A stretch of DNA of 64,000 nt from Candidatus Accumulibacter aalborgensis (GTDB lineage Bacteria; Pseudomonadota; Gammaproteobacteria; Burkholderiales; Rhodocyclaceae): the NCBI RefSeq assembly GCF_900089955.1, contig NZ_FLQX01000111.1, positions 92,106 through 156,105 of the forward strand, written 5' to 3'. The notes beneath the pieces are model-generated. The model ran no database searches and was not told where the DNA came from. It saw nothing but the letters and a program-made list of their open reading frames with translations. Of the stretch, positions 7,612-21,522 are shown piece by piece (the stretch's first letter is position 1; every line of letters begins with the position of its first letter). The translations under genes and the position numbers were made by a program.

Positions 7612-8175
7612 ATGCCCGTTACCAACCGCGTGATCAGGCTGACGACGACTCCCGAGGACCACCGTATCGCGCAGCTTGCCGCGGCGGCGATCGGCCTCTC
7701 ACTGATCGACGCGGCAATCCCACTGCCCTTGCCCGGAGTCAAACCCGGACTGGCCAACATCGTGACGCTGATTGTCCTGGCGCGCCACGGCTGGGTCGCC
7801 GCCGCCTGGGTGTGCGGCCTGCGGGTCTTTGCCGGCGGCCTGCTACTGGGCTACTTTCTCGCGCCGGGTTTCTTCATGAGCCTCATCGGCGCGCTATTCA
7901 GCCTGCTCACACTCGCCGTCGCCTGTCGACTACCCGGCCGCTGGTTCGGGCCGGTGAGCTGGAGCATTCTGGCCGCCTTTGCCCATATCGGCGGGCAACT
8001 CTTGCTGGCGCGACTGTGGCTGATCCCGCATAACGGCCTTTTTCTGCTGGTGCCGTTCTTCGCGGCGGCGGCGCTTGTTTTCGGTATCATCAATGGTCTG
8101 CTCGCCGCGCGCCTGCTCGAAGAACTACCTGCCCAGGACCACAAGATCGCTAATGCCAAGGTCGAAAACGCCTGA
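7612..8175 (+). CDS. Gx transporter / HepI-like membrane protein
   Basis: This 187-residue integral membrane protein has about five hydrophobic segments. It fits the Gx transporter family (also labelled heptaprenyl diphosphate synthase component I): [20 protein letters not shown] followed by [17 protein letters not shown] and a [14 protein letters not shown] helix. Relatives are ECF-type S-component-like transporters near isoprenoid or thiamine-linked genes. It overlaps the next gene, ubiX, by 23 bases, which suggests coupled expression. Confidence 0.82.
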   Translation: MPVTNRVIRLTTTPEDHRIAQLAAAAIGLSLIDAAIPLPLPGVKPGLANIVTLIVLARHGWVAAAWVCGLRVFAGGLLLGYFLAPGFFMSLIGALFSLLTLAVACRLPGRWFGPVSWSILAAFAHIGGQLLLARLWLIPHNGLFLLVPFFAAAALVFGIINGLLAARLLEELPAQDHKIANAKVENA

Positions 8176-8785
8176 AACCATCTGTCTGGCCTTCACCGGC
8201 GCTTCCGGTATGCCCTACGGCATCCGCTTGCTCGAATGCCTGCTGGCCGCCGGCTGCCGGGTTCAGCTCCTATACTCGCAGGTGGCGCAGGTCGTCGCCC
8301 GGCAGGAGATGGGGCTCGATCTGCCGGCACGCGCCAGCGAGGCGCAGGCCATCCTGCACCAGCGCTACCTCGCCCTGCCCGGCCGGCTGGAGGTCTACGG
8401 CCGCGAGGAATGGTTCGCACCAGTCGCCAGCGGCTCCAACCCGCCGGACGCGATGGTCGTCTGCCCCTGCTCGATGGGAACCCTGGCGGCGATTGCGCAG
8501 GGACTGGCCAGCAAGCTGATCGAGCGTGCCGCCGACGTCGTCCTCAAGGAAGGCCGCAAGCTGATCGTCGTGCCGCGCGAGACGCCACTGTCGACGATCC
8601 ATCTCGAGAACATGTTGCGTCTGGCGCGGGCAGGAGCCGTGATTCTGCCGCCCAATCCAGGCTTTTATCACCATCCGCAGTGCGTCGACGACCTGGTTGA
8701 CTTCATCGTGGCCCGTATACTCGATCAACTGGACATCCCCCATACGCTGATGCAGCGCTGGGGAGATCAGGACGCTGCCAGTTGA
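8153..8785 (+). CDS. ubiX: Flavin prenyltransferase UbiX
   Basis: This 210-residue enzyme attaches dimethylallyl phosphate to FMN to make the prenyl-FMN cofactor of the UbiD decarboxylase in ubiquinone synthesis. Visible signatures are the N-terminal FMN loop [18 protein letters not shown], the [16 protein letters not shown] motif, [16 protein letters not shown], and the C-terminal PGFYHHPQ with the catalytic region. The start is set at the ATG inside the end of the Gx transporter gene. Upstream in-frame codons belong to the shadow of that gene. Confidence 0.95.
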   Translation: MPRSKTPETICLAFTGASGMPYGIRLLECLLAAGCRVQLLYSQVAQVVARQEMGLDLPARASEAQAILHQRYLALPGRLEVYGREEWFAPVASGSNPPDAMVVCPCSMGTLAAIAQGLASKLIERAADVVLKEGRKLIVVPRETPLSTIHLENMLRLARAGAVILPPNPGFYHHPQCVDDLVDFIVARILDQLDIPHTLMQRWGDQDAAS

Positions 8786-8873
8786 GCTGGCTTGCAACGG
8801 GGATTCCCGGCGCGCCGCTCGCGACCCGCTGGACACGTCTACCGCGGCGCAAGCCGATCGTCTCGTCGCAACG

Positions 8874-10103
8874 ATGAGCGCCGCGCGCTCCTGGCCAATG
8901 CTGCTGGCTGTCTTCTGTAGCGCAGAAGCGGCTTCGATGGCCGGTTTTGCGCTGGTGCCGTCGCTCCTCCCCCGACTGACGCAACAATGGTCCTTGTCGG
9001 CGACCCAGGGCGGCTGGCTGAGCGGCATTTTTTTTCTCGGCTACATCGTCGCCGTGCCGGTCCTGGTCAGCCTGACCGATCACCTCGATGCGCGGCGCGT
9101 CTATCTCGCCTGCGCTGCCTTGAGCGGCCTCGCCATGGCCGGCTTTGCCAGCTTCGCCGACAGTTTCGCGGCCGCCCTGTGCTGGTGGTGGCTAGCCGGG
9201 CTGGCGCTCGCCGGCACCTACATGCCGGGCCTGAAGGCGCTAACCGATCGGCTGCCGGTGGCTGCTCAATCACGGAGCACCGCCTTCTACACCGCCACTT
9301 TCGGGGTCGGCGCCGGCCTGTCGTATCTGTGGATCGAGTGCGTCAAAGACCTCGTGCAATGGCCCCTGCTATTCGCCATTGCCGCAGCGTGTGCCGCGCT
9401 GGCGGTCCTGCTCGTCTGGTGCGCCGTCCCGCCAGGCAAGGCCCCGGAGCCAGCCAGCGCCAGGGTCGGCGATTGGCGCAGCGATTGGCAAAGCGTCTTG
9501 CGCGACCGCCGCATCCTGGCCTTCTGCGGCGGCTATTTCGGACACAACTGGGAGCTCTTCGGTTTCCGCGCCTGGCTGGTCGCTTATCTGACCTGGACGC
9601 AGACCACTGCGCCGGACCTATGGACGACCATGCCGGGACTGATTGCCGCACTGGCGACCTTCCTCGCGGTACCCGCCAGCATCCTCGGCAACGAGGGCGC
9701 GCATCGTTGGGGACGGAGCCGCTGGTTGCAAGGGGTGATGCCTTTTTCCTGCCTTCTGGGACTCGCCGTTGCCTTGTCGGGTGGCCAGTCGAGCCGCTTG
9801 CTGGTGCCCTTGCTGCTGGTTTACGCAGCGAGCATGAATCTCGATTCGGCGGCGCTGACCGCCGGACTGCTGATTGGCACCTCGACCGGAATGCGTGGCA
9901 CGGCGCTCGCCTTGTACTCGTCGATCGGCTTCGCCGGTGCTTTCGTCGGTCCGGTGGCTTTTGGCATGGCGCTCGATGCCTTCGGTCGCGGCAGTCACGC
10001 CGGCTGGGCGGCGGGCTTCGTGACGCTGGCCTGCGGGGTGGCGTTCGGACGCTGGGCGATCGGCAGGATCGGCACATTGCCGTCCGAAAGCAGTTCGCCA
10101 TGA
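8874..10103 (+). CDS. MFS transporter
   Basis: This 409-residue major facilitator superfamily protein has twelve predicted membrane segments. The N-terminal half contains GGWLSGIFFLGYIVAVPVLV and the loop 2-3 motif-A analogue DHLDARRVY. Its layout resembles cyanate/nitrate-type (CynX-like) transporters, but the substrate is not readable. It follows ubiX by 88 bases with no obvious ribosome-binding site at the chosen ATG. Confidence 0.85.
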   Translation: MSAARSWPMLLAVFCSAEAASMAGFALVPSLLPRLTQQWSLSATQGGWLSGIFFLGYIVAVPVLVSLTDHLDARRVYLACAALSGLAMAGFASFADSFAAALCWWWLAGLALAGTYMPGLKALTDRLPVAAQSRSTAFYTATFGVGAGLSYLWIECVKDLVQWPLLFAIAAACAALAVLLVWCAVPPGKAPEPASARVGDWRSDWQSVLRDRRILAFCGGYFGHNWELFGFRAWLVAYLTWTQTTAPDLWTTMPGLIAALATFLAVPASILGNEGAHRWGRSRWLQGVMPFSCLLGLAVALSGGQSSRLLVPLLLVYAASMNLDSAALTAGLLIGTSTGMRGTALALYSSIGFAGAFVGPVAFGMALDAFGRGSHAGWAAGFVTLACGVAFGRWAIGRIGTLPSESSSP

Positions 10104-10137
10104 GCAAACTTCCGTGTTTCGTGGGCGTCGCAAGCTT

Positions 10138-11226
10138 TCAAGGAGTCGTGCGGAGTGAGAGCAGAAGCTTCTTGATCGGCGCCGGCAAGGCCGCCGAGGC
10201 CACATTTTCGAACGGCAACCATTCCCACACCGCTTCCATGGCGGACGGGCCGATGATTTCGACATCGGCGTGCAGCACGTCGATGGTCAGGCGGAAATGG
10301 GTAAACGTGTGGCTGACTGGCAGCAGGGTTTCCGTCCTCAGCAGACGACAGCCGTGCTGGCGGGCGAACCCTTCAGCAGACTCACCGACCAGTGCTGGCA
10401 AGCTCAGCAGCCCACCCCAGATGCCCAGCGGTGGCCTTCGTTCGAGCAGCACGCGCCGGCCGTCGCTGAGCAACAACACCCTGCTGGCACGTTCCGGCAG
10501 CGCTTTTCTTGCCTGCTGCAGCGGCAATTCGGCCTGCCGGCCATCGCGACAGGCAACACAAATCGGCTGCAGCGGACAAGCGTCACACACCGGCCGGTGG
10601 CGCGTGCAAACGGTCGCTCCGAGATCCATCATCCCTTGCGTATAACTTTCGATGTCGCTTTCGGGCAACAGCGCTTCGGCCAAAGCCCACAGATCGCGTT
10701 CGCTCTGCGCGTTGGCAGCGCTGCTTTGAACAGCGAAGCAGCGCGCCAGCACGCGTTTGACATTGCCGTCGAGGATCGCCGCCCGGCAGCCAAAGGCGAA
10801 GACGCTGATCGCGGCGGCGGTCGATCGACCGATCCCCGGCAATGTCGCGTTATTTCCGGGATCGGCAGAAAACCTGCCTGAACGCTCGCCGACGATGGTC
10901 TGCGCACAGCGATGCAGGTTGCGCGCCCGGGCATAGTAACCGAGGCCAGACCAGAGTTCGAGGACGCTTCCCAGCGGTGCCGCGGCCAGCGCGGCGAGCG
11001 TCGGGAAACGGGCGAGAAAGCGAACGTAGTAGGGAATCACGGTCGCCACCTGTGTTTGCTGGAGCATGATTTCGGACAGCCAGATCCGGTACGCGTCGCG
11101 CGTCTGCTGCCAAGGCAGGTCGTGGCGGCCATTGGCCTTCTGCCAGGCGATCACGCGATCGGCGAATTGCGCGTGCCGCTGTGGATCATCTGGGGGCATT
11201 GTGCGAGGCAAACGTTCGAGGATCAA
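10138..11226 (-). CDS. mutY: A/G-specific adenine DNA glycosylase MutY
   Basis: This 362-residue enzyme removes adenine mispaired with 8-oxoguanine. The glycosylase domain shows the catalytic Glu in WLSEIMLQQTQV, the helix-hairpin-helix LPGIGRSTAAAI and the catalytic Asp in AAILDGNVKRVL. A 4Fe-4S cluster motif C-x6-C-x2-C-x5-C follows (CTRHRPVCDACPLQPICVAC). The C-terminal ~130 residues are the NUDIX-like 8-oxoG recognition domain with SHTFTHFRL. A Met nine codons further in (11199) is an alternative start. It is convergent with the MFS gene. Confidence 0.95.
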   Translation of the reverse strand: MILERLPRTMPPDDPQRHAQFADRVIAWQKANGRHDLPWQQTRDAYRIWLSEIMLQQTQVATVIPYYVRFLARFPTLAALAAAPLGSVLELWSGLGYYARARNLHRCAQTIVGERSGRFSADPGNNATLPGIGRSTAAAISVFAFGCRAAILDGNVKRVLARCFAVQSSAANAQSERDLWALAEALLPESDIESYTQGMMDLGATVCTRHRPVCDACPLQPICVACRDGRQAELPLQQARKALPERASRVLLLSDGRRVLLERRPPLGIWGGLLSLPALVGESAEGFARQHGCRLLRTETLLPVSHTFTHFRLTIDVLHADVEIIGPSAMEAVWEWLPFENVASAALPAPIKKLLLSLRTTP

Positions 11227-11351
11227 GAGGCTGGGCGCCGCAGTCTACTAGAATCGGCTCGACACGGAAACGCTGGCCGGCGATAATCAAGAGTCAATTC
11301 CCTGCCGACCACGGATCTCACCATGCCTGATCAAAGCCTCCTCAGCGCCTG

Positions 11352-11951
11352 ATGCACCTACCTCTGTCCCCTCAGGAATACCTGCATACCCCGTCAGCCG
11401 CGTCAGATATGGCCGATCTGCGTTGCGCGAATGATGACCTCGGCGCCGTGCCGGCGACCAGCGAGGTCGTCTTTCGCCATTTCCGCGATGCCCTGAGCCG
11501 CTTTCCCACAGGGGTCACGGTGATTACCGCGCTGACGCCCGACGGCACGGCGATCGGCGTGACGATCAGCTCCTTCAACTCCGTTTCACTCGAGCCACCG
11601 CTGATTCTCTGGAGCCTGTCGTCGACCTCGCCCAACCTTGCTGCCTTCGCCCAAGTGAGCCATTATGCGGTCAACATCCTGGCGGCCGATCAACGCTGGA
11701 TTTCGGAATGCTTCGCCGCCCGCGAAGAGGATCGCTTCACCGGGGTACGGGTACGCCAGGGGCTTGGTGGTGTGCCGCTGGTCGAGGGATGCTCGGCCTG
11801 GTTTGAGTGCAGCCACGAGGCGCAATACCCCGGCGGCGACCATCTCATTCTGGTTGGCCGCGTCCACCGCTTCACGCTGGGAGAGGTCAGTGAGCCACTG
11901 ATCTTCCATGGCGGCCGCTATCGCGAATTAGGCGCTGAGGCCGACAGATGA
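11352..11951 (+). CDS. Flavin reductase family protein
   Basis: This 199-residue protein belongs to the HpaC/RutF-type split-barrel flavin reductases: FRDALSRFPTGVTVITAL, GVTISSFNSVSLEPPLILWS and a terminal GGDHLILVGRVHRF. The family reduces FMN or FAD with NAD(P)H to supply a partner monooxygenase, or acts as a flavin-dependent oxidoreductase. No partner is adjacent. The first ~19 residues are not typical of the family, so a Met at 11409 may be the true start. Confidence 0.85.
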   Translation: MHLPLSPQEYLHTPSAASDMADLRCANDDLGAVPATSEVVFRHFRDALSRFPTGVTVITALTPDGTAIGVTISSFNSVSLEPPLILWSLSSTSPNLAAFAQVSHYAVNILAADQRWISECFAAREEDRFTGVRVRQGLGGVPLVEGCSAWFECSHEAQYPGGDHLILVGRVHRFTLGEVSEPLIFHGGRYRELGAEADR

Positions 11952-11953
11952 CG

Positions 11954-11977
11954 AAAAAAAACCCGCCGGAGGCGGGT
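11954..11977 (-). terminator. Terminator of the cold-shock gene
   Basis: On the minus strand a 7-base stem (ACCCGCC/GGCGGGT, 11961-11977) with a 3-base loop is followed by eight T residues. It starts 23 bases past the cold-shock stop codon and could also serve the convergent flavin reductase gene. Confidence 0.85.
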
Positions 11978-11999
11978 CCCTGTTGCACTCCCGAAAAAT

Positions 12000-12203
12000 T
12001 CAGGCGCGCGAGATATTCGATGCTTGCTTGCCCTTTGGGCCCTGCGTCACGTCGAAGGAAACTTTTTCGCCCTCTTTGAGGGTCTTGAATCCACCCATGG
12101 TGATCGCGGAGAAATGAGCGAAGAGATCCTCGCTACCATCATCCGGAGTAATGAAGCCGAAACCCTTGGCGTCATTGAACCACTTCACTGTACCAGTTGC
12201 CAT
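12000..12203 (-). CDS. Cold-shock protein (CspA family)
   Basis: This 67-residue single-domain cold-shock protein has RNP1 (KGFGFITPD) and RNP2 (DLFAHFSAI) for single-stranded nucleic-acid binding. Its role as an RNA chaperone or antiterminator is family knowledge. The ATG follows AAGGAAG at the expected spacing; the frame extends upstream but only into leader sequence. It is divergent from clpS, with 258 bases between holding both leaders. Confidence 0.95.
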   Translation of the reverse strand: MATGTVKWFNDAKGFGFITPDDGSEDLFAHFSAITMGGFKTLKEGEKVSFDVTQGPKGKQASNISRA

Positions 12204-12427
12204 AGTGCCACTTCCTTGAAAAAAGACAAAATCCGGGCGTCGCCCGACTTGCATGCTTCCGAATCCACCCCTGGTGCTACGAGATCCCAGACATAAAGAA
12301 CCTCCGTCCAGCGGCGTGACTCAAAACATTCGGCCTTTTTACGCTAAGTCAGGCACACGCGTCAAGCCCTTTTGCTGATTCCTCTTCGCCACGCGGCATC
12401 GGACGCGAAAATTAGCCTTGGCCGGTA

Positions 12428-12455
12428 TTGCGCATCCAGCAAGACTGGTTAGAAT
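12428..12455 (+). promoter_or_regulatory. Putative clpSA promoter
   Basis: TTGCGC (12428-12433) and TAGAAT (12450-12455) are separated by 16 bases. If used, transcription would begin within a few bases of the clpS ATG at 12462, giving a leaderless or nearly leaderless message. Confidence 0.35.
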
Positions 12456-12461
12456 TGAGGA

Positions 12462-12770
12462 ATGGCGACAAAGCATCAGGACAGTTCCTTACTCGAAGCA
12501 AGACGTGCGCAGATCAAGCAGCCTCCATTTTACAAGGTCCTGTTGCTGAACGACGATTTCACACCTATGGATTTCGTGATCGTCGTTCTGCAAAGGTTTT
12601 TTGGCATGGATCGAGAACAGGCGACGCGAATCATGCTCAAAGTTCATACAGAGGGGCGAGGCGTCTGCGGAGTTTTCGCGCGTGACGTTGCGGCCACGAA
12701 AGTAGACCAGGTCACAACCTTCGCACGGAGCAACCAGCACCCCCTGGCGTGCGTCATGGAGGAAAACTGA
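12462..12770 (+). CDS. clpS: ATP-dependent Clp protease adaptor ClpS
   Basis: This 102-residue N-degron adaptor delivers substrates with destabilising N-terminal residues to ClpAP. Family signatures are the [14 protein letters not shown] stretch forming the N-degron pocket, an [15 protein letters not shown] helix-turn, and the flexible N-terminal tail. It is directly followed by clpA, with clpA starting right after the clpS stop, the standard clpSA operon. Confidence 0.96.
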   Translation: MATKHQDSSLLEARRAQIKQPPFYKVLLLNDDFTPMDFVIVVLQRFFGMDREQATRIMLKVHTEGRGVCGVFARDVAATKVDQVTTFARSNQHPLACVMEEN

Positions 12771-15029
12771 ATGATTGCGCAGGAACTGGAAGTTAGCTTG
12801 CACATGGCTTTTGTCGAGGCTCGACAAAAGCGCCATGAATTCATCACCGTCGAACACCTTCTGCTCGCCCTGCTTGACAACCCGTCGGCTGCCGACGCCC
12901 TGCGCGCCTGCGGCGCAAGCATCGAACCACTGCGCAAGGATTTGGCCCGGTTCATTGGTGAACACACGCCAACGGTCGCCGGTGATGATGAAATCGACAC
13001 GCAACCGACGCTGGGGTTCCAGCGGGTGATCCAGCGCGCCATCCTGCACGTCCAGTCTTCCGGCAGAAAGGAAGTCAACGGCGCCAACGTCCTCGTCGCG
13101 ATTTTTGGCGAGAAGGATTCGCACGCTGTCTACTACCTGCAAAAACAGGGAGTCACCCGCCTCGACGTGGTCAATTTCATCGCCCACGGCATTAGCAAGG
13201 TGCCGCAGAACGCGCCGCGCAACGACCAGGAGGTGGAGACGGAAAGCGACCCGCAAGGTGCCAGCGGCCCGCTCGAGAGCTACACCATCAACCTCAACGC
13301 CTTGGCCTTGCAGGGCAAGATCGATCCTCTGATTGGCCGTGATCAGGAACTTGAGCGGGTCATCCAGACGCTCTGCCGTCGGCGGAAGAACAACCCCCTG
13401 CTGGTGGGCGAAGCGGGCGTCGGAAAGACGGCGATCGCTGAAGGGCTGGCGCGGCGGATCGTCGAATGTGACATCCCCGAGATCCTGGCCAAGGCCAACG
13501 TCTATTGCCTCGACATGGGCTCTTTGCTCGCCGGCACCAAGTATCGCGGTGACTTCGAACAGCGCCTGAAGGGTGTTCTCAAGCAATTGGGGGAAAACCC
13601 GCAGGCGATCCTGTTCATCGACGAAATCCACACCCTGATTGGCGCCGGATCGGCTTCGGGCGGTACGCTCGACGCGTCCAACCTGCTCAAGCCTGCGCTG
13701 TCCACCGGTCAGTTGAAGTGCATAGGCGCGACGACCTACACCGAATATCGCGGCATCTTCGAAAAGGACCACGCACTGTCACGGCGATTCCAGAAGATTG
13801 ACGTGAACGAACCGTCGAGCGCCGAAGCGGTGGAAATCCTCAAGGGGCTCAAGTCACGCTTCGAGTCGCACCACGGAATCAAATACTCGGCGGCGGCATT
13901 GACCACCGCCGTCGAGTTGTCGGTACGCTTCATTACCGACCGCCACCTGCCCGACAAAGCGATTGATGTCATCGACGAGGCAGGAGCCGCGCAGCGGATC
14001 CTGCCCAAATCCCGGCAGAAAAAATTGATTGGCAAGATCGACATCGAGGAAATCGTCGCCAAAATCGCTCGCATTCCTTCGACACATGTGTCATCGGACG
14101 ACCGCACCAGTCTCAGGAATCTCGATCGTGACCTGAGAGCGGTAGTTTTTGGCCAGGACGTAGCGATCGACGCGTTGGTCAGGGCGATCAAGATGGCACG
14201 TTCGGGTCTGGGTAACCCGACCAGGCCGATTGGCAGCTTCCTTTTCTCGGGCCCGACCGGCGTCGGCAAAACCGAGGTGGCCAGGCAACTGGCGTACTGC
14301 CTGGGTAACGAGCTGATTCGTTTCGACATGTCGGAATACATGGAACGACACGCCGTGTCGCGCCTGATCGGTGCTCCACCGGGCTACGTGGGCTTCGACC
14401 AGGGCGGCTTGCTGACCGAGGCAGTCACCAAGAAGCCGTACAGCGTCCTGCTGCTCGACGAGATTGAAAAGGCGCATCCCGACATCTACAACATCCTGCT
14501 CCAGGTCATGGATCACGGCACGCTGACCGACAACAACGGACGCAAAGCGGACTTCCGCAACGTGGTCATCATCATGACCACCAACGCCGGACAGGAAGCG
14601 ATCCAGAAGTCGACGATGGGCTTCACGCAGACGCGGCAGTCCGGTGATGAAATGGTCGAGATCAAGCGGATCTTCACTCCCGAGTTCCGTAATCGGCTCG
14701 ACGCCACCATCTCCTTCAAGGCGCTCGACCACGAGGTCATCCTGCGGGTGGTGGACAAGTTCCTGATGCAACTCGAGGCGCAACTGCACGAGAAGAAGGT
14801 GGACGCCATCTTTACCTCGTCACTGAAGGCTCATCTCGCTGCCCGCGGCTTCGACCCACTGCTGGGCGCCCGACCCATGGCCCGACTGATTCAGGACACG
14901 ATTCGCTCGTCGCTGGCCGACGAACTGCTTTTCGGCCGACTGGCCAGTGGCGGCCACGTCACCGTCGACATCGACGATGACAAGAAGGTCAAGCTGGTCT
15001 TCGCGGACGAGCCAGAGACCGTCGCTTGA
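12771..15029 (+). CDS. clpA: ATP-dependent Clp protease ATP-binding subunit ClpA
   Basis: This 752-residue AAA+ unfoldase feeds substrates to ClpP. The N domain (1 to ~145) has two Clp-N repeats. D1 contains Walker A GEAGVGKT (~214) and Walker [10 protein letters not shown]2 contains Walker [10 protein letters not shown] (~493) and [13 protein letters not shown]. The C-terminal D2-small domain has [21 protein letters not shown] ribosome-binding site lies at the end of clpS. Length and domain order are normal. Confidence 0.97.
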   Translation: MIAQELEVSLHMAFVEARQKRHEFITVEHLLLALLDNPSAADALRACGASIEPLRKDLARFIGEHTPTVAGDDEIDTQPTLGFQRVIQRAILHVQSSGRKEVNGANVLVAIFGEKDSHAVYYLQKQGVTRLDVVNFIAHGISKVPQNAPRNDQEVETESDPQGASGPLESYTINLNALALQGKIDPLIGRDQELERVIQTLCRRRKNNPLLVGEAGVGKTAIAEGLARRIVECDIPEILAKANVYCLDMGSLLAGTKYRGDFEQRLKGVLKQLGENPQAILFIDEIHTLIGAGSASGGTLDASNLLKPALSTGQLKCIGATTYTEYRGIFEKDHALSRRFQKIDVNEPSSAEAVEILKGLKSRFESHHGIKYSAAALTTAVELSVRFITDRHLPDKAIDVIDEAGAAQRILPKSRQKKLIGKIDIEEIVAKIARIPSTHVSSDDRTSLRNLDRDLRAVVFGQDVAIDALVRAIKMARSGLGNPTRPIGSFLFSGPTGVGKTEVARQLAYCLGNELIRFDMSEYMERHAVSRLIGAPPGYVGFDQGGLLTEAVTKKPYSVLLLDEIEKAHPDIYNILLQVMDHGTLTDNNGRKADFRNVVIIMTTNAGQEAIQKSTMGFTQTRQSGDEMVEIKRIFTPEFRNRLDATISFKALDHEVILRVVDKFLMQLEAQLHEKKVDAIFTSSLKAHLAARGFDPLLGARPMARLIQDTIRSSLADELLFGRLASGGHVTVDIDDDKKVKLVFADEPETVA

Positions 15030-15120
15030 GGACAGCCACCAACCGTTGCCTTGCACTCACGCCGCAGGAATTTTTTTGTTCCGTTCACCTCCCACAAGTT
15101 GAGCACACGAGGCAAGCGTT

Positions 15121-15615
15121 ATGAATTTCAAGACCCCCGACCTCCTCGACAGTCACGAAGACAGGATTGGCGATGGCCGTATGCGCGTCGTTGCGCCCAT
15201 GTTCCAGCGCTACGGTGGACGGCCATCGTTCAGCGGTCAGATCGTCACACTGAAGATCTTCGAGGACAACTCTCTGGTCCGCGAAGCGCTCGCCCAGGAG
15301 GGCAAGGACAAGGTACTGGTCGTCGATGGCGGTGGCTCGATGCGCTGCGCCCTGGTCGGCGACCAGTTGGCCATCCTGGCGCACAAGAGCGGCTGGGAGG
15401 GCATCGTCGTTTACGGCTGCATCCGCGATTCAGAGGACATCGGCCACATTGACCTTGGCCTGCGCGCGCTCAATACGCATCCCATGAAGAGCGTCAAGAA
15501 AGGAATCGGTGACCGCGATCTGGCCGTAACCTTCGGCGGCGTGACTTTCCGGCCGGGTGAGTGGATCTACGTTGACTGTGACGGCGTCGTCGTCAGCGAC
15601 CAACCGTTGAGCTGA
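15121..15615 (+). CDS. RraA-family protein (RNase E inhibitor / HMG aldolase fold)
   Basis: This 164-residue protein has RraA-family hallmarks: [20 protein letters not shown], then [20 protein letters not shown], the [14 protein letters not shown] loop, and [19 protein letters not shown] near the end. Members include RraA, which binds RNase E, and 4-hydroxy-4-methyl-2-oxoglutarate/oxaloacetate aldolases with the G-x20-R-D-type motif (here CIRD). Which activity applies cannot be decided from sequence. Confidence 0.88.
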   Translation: MNFKTPDLLDSHEDRIGDGRMRVVAPMFQRYGGRPSFSGQIVTLKIFEDNSLVREALAQEGKDKVLVVDGGGSMRCALVGDQLAILAHKSGWEGIVVYGCIRDSEDIGHIDLGLRALNTHPMKSVKKGIGDRDLAVTFGGVTFRPGEWIYVDCDGVVVSDQPLS

Positions 15616-15619
15616 CATT

Positions 15620-16123
15620 GTGAACTCCTCCATTGACCTGCTCAAAGCGATCCGGACAGGCCGCCTTCAGGACGTCCGGGAAGTCCTGGATGCCGGCGCT
15701 CCCGTGGAACTCCATGACGGCCGCGGCGAACCGGGCCTGCCGCTTGGTGTGGCCTGCTTCATGGGGTTTGCCGACATCGTCCGTGAACTGGTCAGCCGTG
15801 GCGCCAAGTCCAATCTACCCGACAACGCACAGTCCACGTCCCCCTTGTCGATGGCCATTCGCGGTCGCCGAACCGAAGTCGTGAAGGTGCTCATCGAAAT
15901 GGGTGCCGTCGTTCCGCCGGGCATGAAGACGGGACTGACCGAGCAGGAGATGATGATCGCGCGCTGGAAGGGGCAGCACTACGCGAGCGCTGCGCAGGTT
16001 GCCGAGCATGGTGCCGAGTCGCCCGTTGTCGAAGAAATCGAAATGACCCGCTGCTACGGGACAGATACGGCCGTTCTCGACGCGGACATGATCCGAGCGG
16101 CACGAGACATGGACAAAAAGTAG
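15620..16123 (+). CDS. Ankyrin-repeat protein
   Basis: This 167-residue protein begins at GTG four bases after the upstream stop. Three ankyrin-like units are visible: IDLLKAIRTGRLQDVREVLD-AGAP, then LPLGVACFMGFADIVRELVS-RGAK, and SPLSMAIRGRRTEVVKVLIE-MGAV. They are followed by a helical C-terminal tail. Such proteins mediate protein-protein contacts. The tight spacing suggests co-transcription with the RraA-like gene, but no functional link is known. Confidence 0.8.
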   Translation: MNSSIDLLKAIRTGRLQDVREVLDAGAPVELHDGRGEPGLPLGVACFMGFADIVRELVSRGAKSNLPDNAQSTSPLSMAIRGRRTEVVKVLIEMGAVVPPGMKTGLTEQEMMIARWKGQHYASAAQVAEHGAESPVVEEIEMTRCYGTDTAVLDADMIRAARDMDKK

Positions 16124-16178
16124 GGCCAGGTCAGCAGCCCCTTATAATCCAGCGTTCCGCCATGAGAAGCACAAGCCA

Positions 16179-17372
16179 GTGAATCCCCACCTAAGCAAAT
16201 TGCAGCCCTATCCCTTCGAGAGGTTACGGCAACTCTTTGCCGGCGTCACGCCGAACCGGCAGTTGCGTGAGATCAGACTTTCGATTGGCGAGCCGCAGCA
16301 CGCCACACCGGCTTTCATCACGGACGCGCTGAGCGCCAACCTCGCCGGCCTGGCCAGTTATCCCAGCACGCTCGGCAGTAGCGAATTGCGCGGCGCCATT
16401 GCCGCCTGGCTGAAACGTCGCTATGGCTTGAGCGACATCGACGCTGAAACGCAGATCATCCCGGTCAACGGGTCGCGCGAAGCCTTGTTCGCCTTTGCCC
16501 AGGCGGTCATCGACCCGTCGCGGGGCGGCACGCCGCTGGTCGTCAGCCCCAACCCCTTCTATCAGATCTACGAGGGGGCGGCCTTTCTCGCCGGCGCCGA
16601 TCCGCGCTTTCTCAACACCCTGCCGAGCAACGATTACGCGTTTGACTTCGACGCACTGAGCGAGGCCGAATGGCAACGCGTGCAGCTCTTCTATGTCTGC
16701 TCGCCGGGCAACCCGACCGGCAAGGTGCTGCGCCTCGATGACTGGCGACGGCTGTTCGCGCTCGCCGACAGGTATGGCTTCGTCATTGCCTCGGACGAGT
16801 GCTACTCGGAGATCTTTTTCGACGAGGCAAAACCGCCCCTCGGCGCCTTGCAGGCCGCCCGCTTGCTCGGTCGCGGCTGCGAACGACTGGTCATGTTCTC
16901 CAGCCTGTCCAAGCGATCCAATGTTCCCGGCATGCGCTCGGGCTTCGTCGCCGGCGACGCGGCGACGCTTCAGTCATTCCTGCTCTACCGCACCTATCAC
17001 GGCAGCGCGATGAGTCCGGCGGTGCAGGCGGCCAGTGTCGCGGCCTGGAGCGACGAGTCGCACGTGGTCGGTAACCGCCGCCAATACACGCAGAAATTCG
17101 CCGCGGTGACACCACGCCTGGCCGAGGTCCTGGAAACCGCGCTGCCCGATGCAGGCTTCTACCTGTGGGCGAGAACGCCGATCGACGACGGTGACTTCGC
17201 CCGCCGGCTACTCGCCGACTATAATGTGCTTGTTCTGCCGGGGAGCTTGCTGGCGCGCACTGCCCAGGGGGTCAATCCGGGCGCCGGCTTCGTCCGCATC
17301 GCGCTCGTCGCGCCACTCGCGGACTGCGTCGAAGCTGCCGAACGTATCGCTTCATTCACTTCAAAACTCTAG
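16179..17372 (+). CDS. dapC: Succinyldiaminopimelate transaminase DapC
   Basis: This 397-residue class I PLP aminotransferase starts at GTG. It converts N-succinyl-2-amino-6-oxopimelate to N-succinyl-LL-diaminopimelate in lysine and peptidoglycan synthesis. Visible motifs are [12 protein letters not shown], the [11 protein letters not shown] substrate loop, [10 protein letters not shown], and the PLP lysine in [16 protein letters not shown] (Lys 245). Placement just before dapD and near dapE supports DapC over other aminotransferases. Confidence 0.93.
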   Translation: MNPHLSKLQPYPFERLRQLFAGVTPNRQLREIRLSIGEPQHATPAFITDALSANLAGLASYPSTLGSSELRGAIAAWLKRRYGLSDIDAETQIIPVNGSREALFAFAQAVIDPSRGGTPLVVSPNPFYQIYEGAAFLAGADPRFLNTLPSNDYAFDFDALSEAEWQRVQLFYVCSPGNPTGKVLRLDDWRRLFALADRYGFVIASDECYSEIFFDEAKPPLGALQAARLLGRGCERLVMFSSLSKRSNVPGMRSGFVAGDAATLQSFLLYRTYHGSAMSPAVQAASVAAWSDESHVVGNRRQYTQKFAAVTPRLAEVLETALPDAGFYLWARTPIDDGDFARRLLADYNVLVLPGSLLARTAQGVNPGAGFVRIALVAPLADCVEAAERIASFTSKL

Positions 17373-17383
17373 GAAAAGCAGCC

Positions 17384-18214
17384 ATGCAGGCAATTCAGCG
17401 GGTCATCGAGATCATCGAAGGGGCGTGGGACAACCGGACCTCACTGCAGCCGGGCAGCGCACCAGACGCCATCCGCGAAGCCGTCGCCGAGGTCCTTGGC
17501 CGGCTCGACGAAGGCACCCTGCGCGTCGCCGAAAAGCTTGACGGCGAATGGGTCACACACCAGTGGATCAAGAAGGCCGTACTCCTGTCGTTCCGGCTGC
17601 AGGACAACACCCTGATCGATGGCGGACCGCTGCGCTATTTCGACAAGGTACCGAGCAAATTCGCCGATTACGACAGCGAGAAGTTCGCGCGTGGCGGCTT
17701 CCGCGTCGTTCCGCCGGCAACCGCCCGACGCGGCGCCTTCATTGGCCGGAACGTCGTGCTCATGCCCTCCTACGTCAACATCGGCGCCTATGTCGATGAA
17801 GGCACGATGGTCGACACCTGGGCGACGGTCGGCTCCTGTGCACAGATCGGCAAGAACGTGCACCTCTCCGGCGGCGTCGGAATCGGCGGAGTGCTCGAAC
17901 CGCTGCAGGCAAACCCGACGATCATCGAGGACAACTGCTTCATTGGCGCTCGCTCTGAGGTGGTGGAAGGGGTCATCATCGGCGAAGGTTCGGTCATTTC
18001 GATGGGTGTCTATCTCGGCCAGTCCACCCGGATCTTCGACCGTGAAACGGGTACCGTGAGCTATGGCAGAATACCGCCGGGATCGGTCGTGGTGTCCGGA
18101 AACCTGCCCGCCAAGGACGGTAGCTACAGCCTCTACTGCGCGGTCATCGTCAAGAAGGTCGACGCCGGAACGCGCGCCAAGACCAGCATCAACGACCTGC
18201 TGCGCGGCGACTGA
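17384..18214 (+). CDS. dapD: Tetrahydrodipicolinate N-succinyltransferase DapD
   Basis: This 276-residue enzyme transfers succinate from succinyl-CoA to tetrahydrodipicolinate. An N-terminal helical domain is followed by a left-handed beta-helix with hexapeptide repeats ([40 protein letters not shown]) and the family-specific [18 protein letters not shown]. It begins 11 bases after dapC and belongs to the same operon. Confidence 0.96.
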   Translation: MQAIQRVIEIIEGAWDNRTSLQPGSAPDAIREAVAEVLGRLDEGTLRVAEKLDGEWVTHQWIKKAVLLSFRLQDNTLIDGGPLRYFDKVPSKFADYDSEKFARGGFRVVPPATARRGAFIGRNVVLMPSYVNIGAYVDEGTMVDTWATVGSCAQIGKNVHLSGGVGIGGVLEPLQANPTIIEDNCFIGARSEVVEGVIIGEGSVISMGVYLGQSTRIFDRETGTVSYGRIPPGSVVVSGNLPAKDGSYSLYCAVIVKKVDAGTRAKTSINDLLRGD

Positions 18215-18251
18215 CCGCTTGCCGATCGAATCCTGAACCGGCGAAGAACGA

Positions 18252-21500
<3,249 letters not shown>

Positions 21501-21522
21501 GCCGGGGAAACTGGAGCCACTG

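Noticed and set aside
8987..10645. A 552-codon frame overlapping the MFS and mutY genes
   Set aside because: It is arginine-rich, out of frame with two clear genes, and spans a convergent junction.
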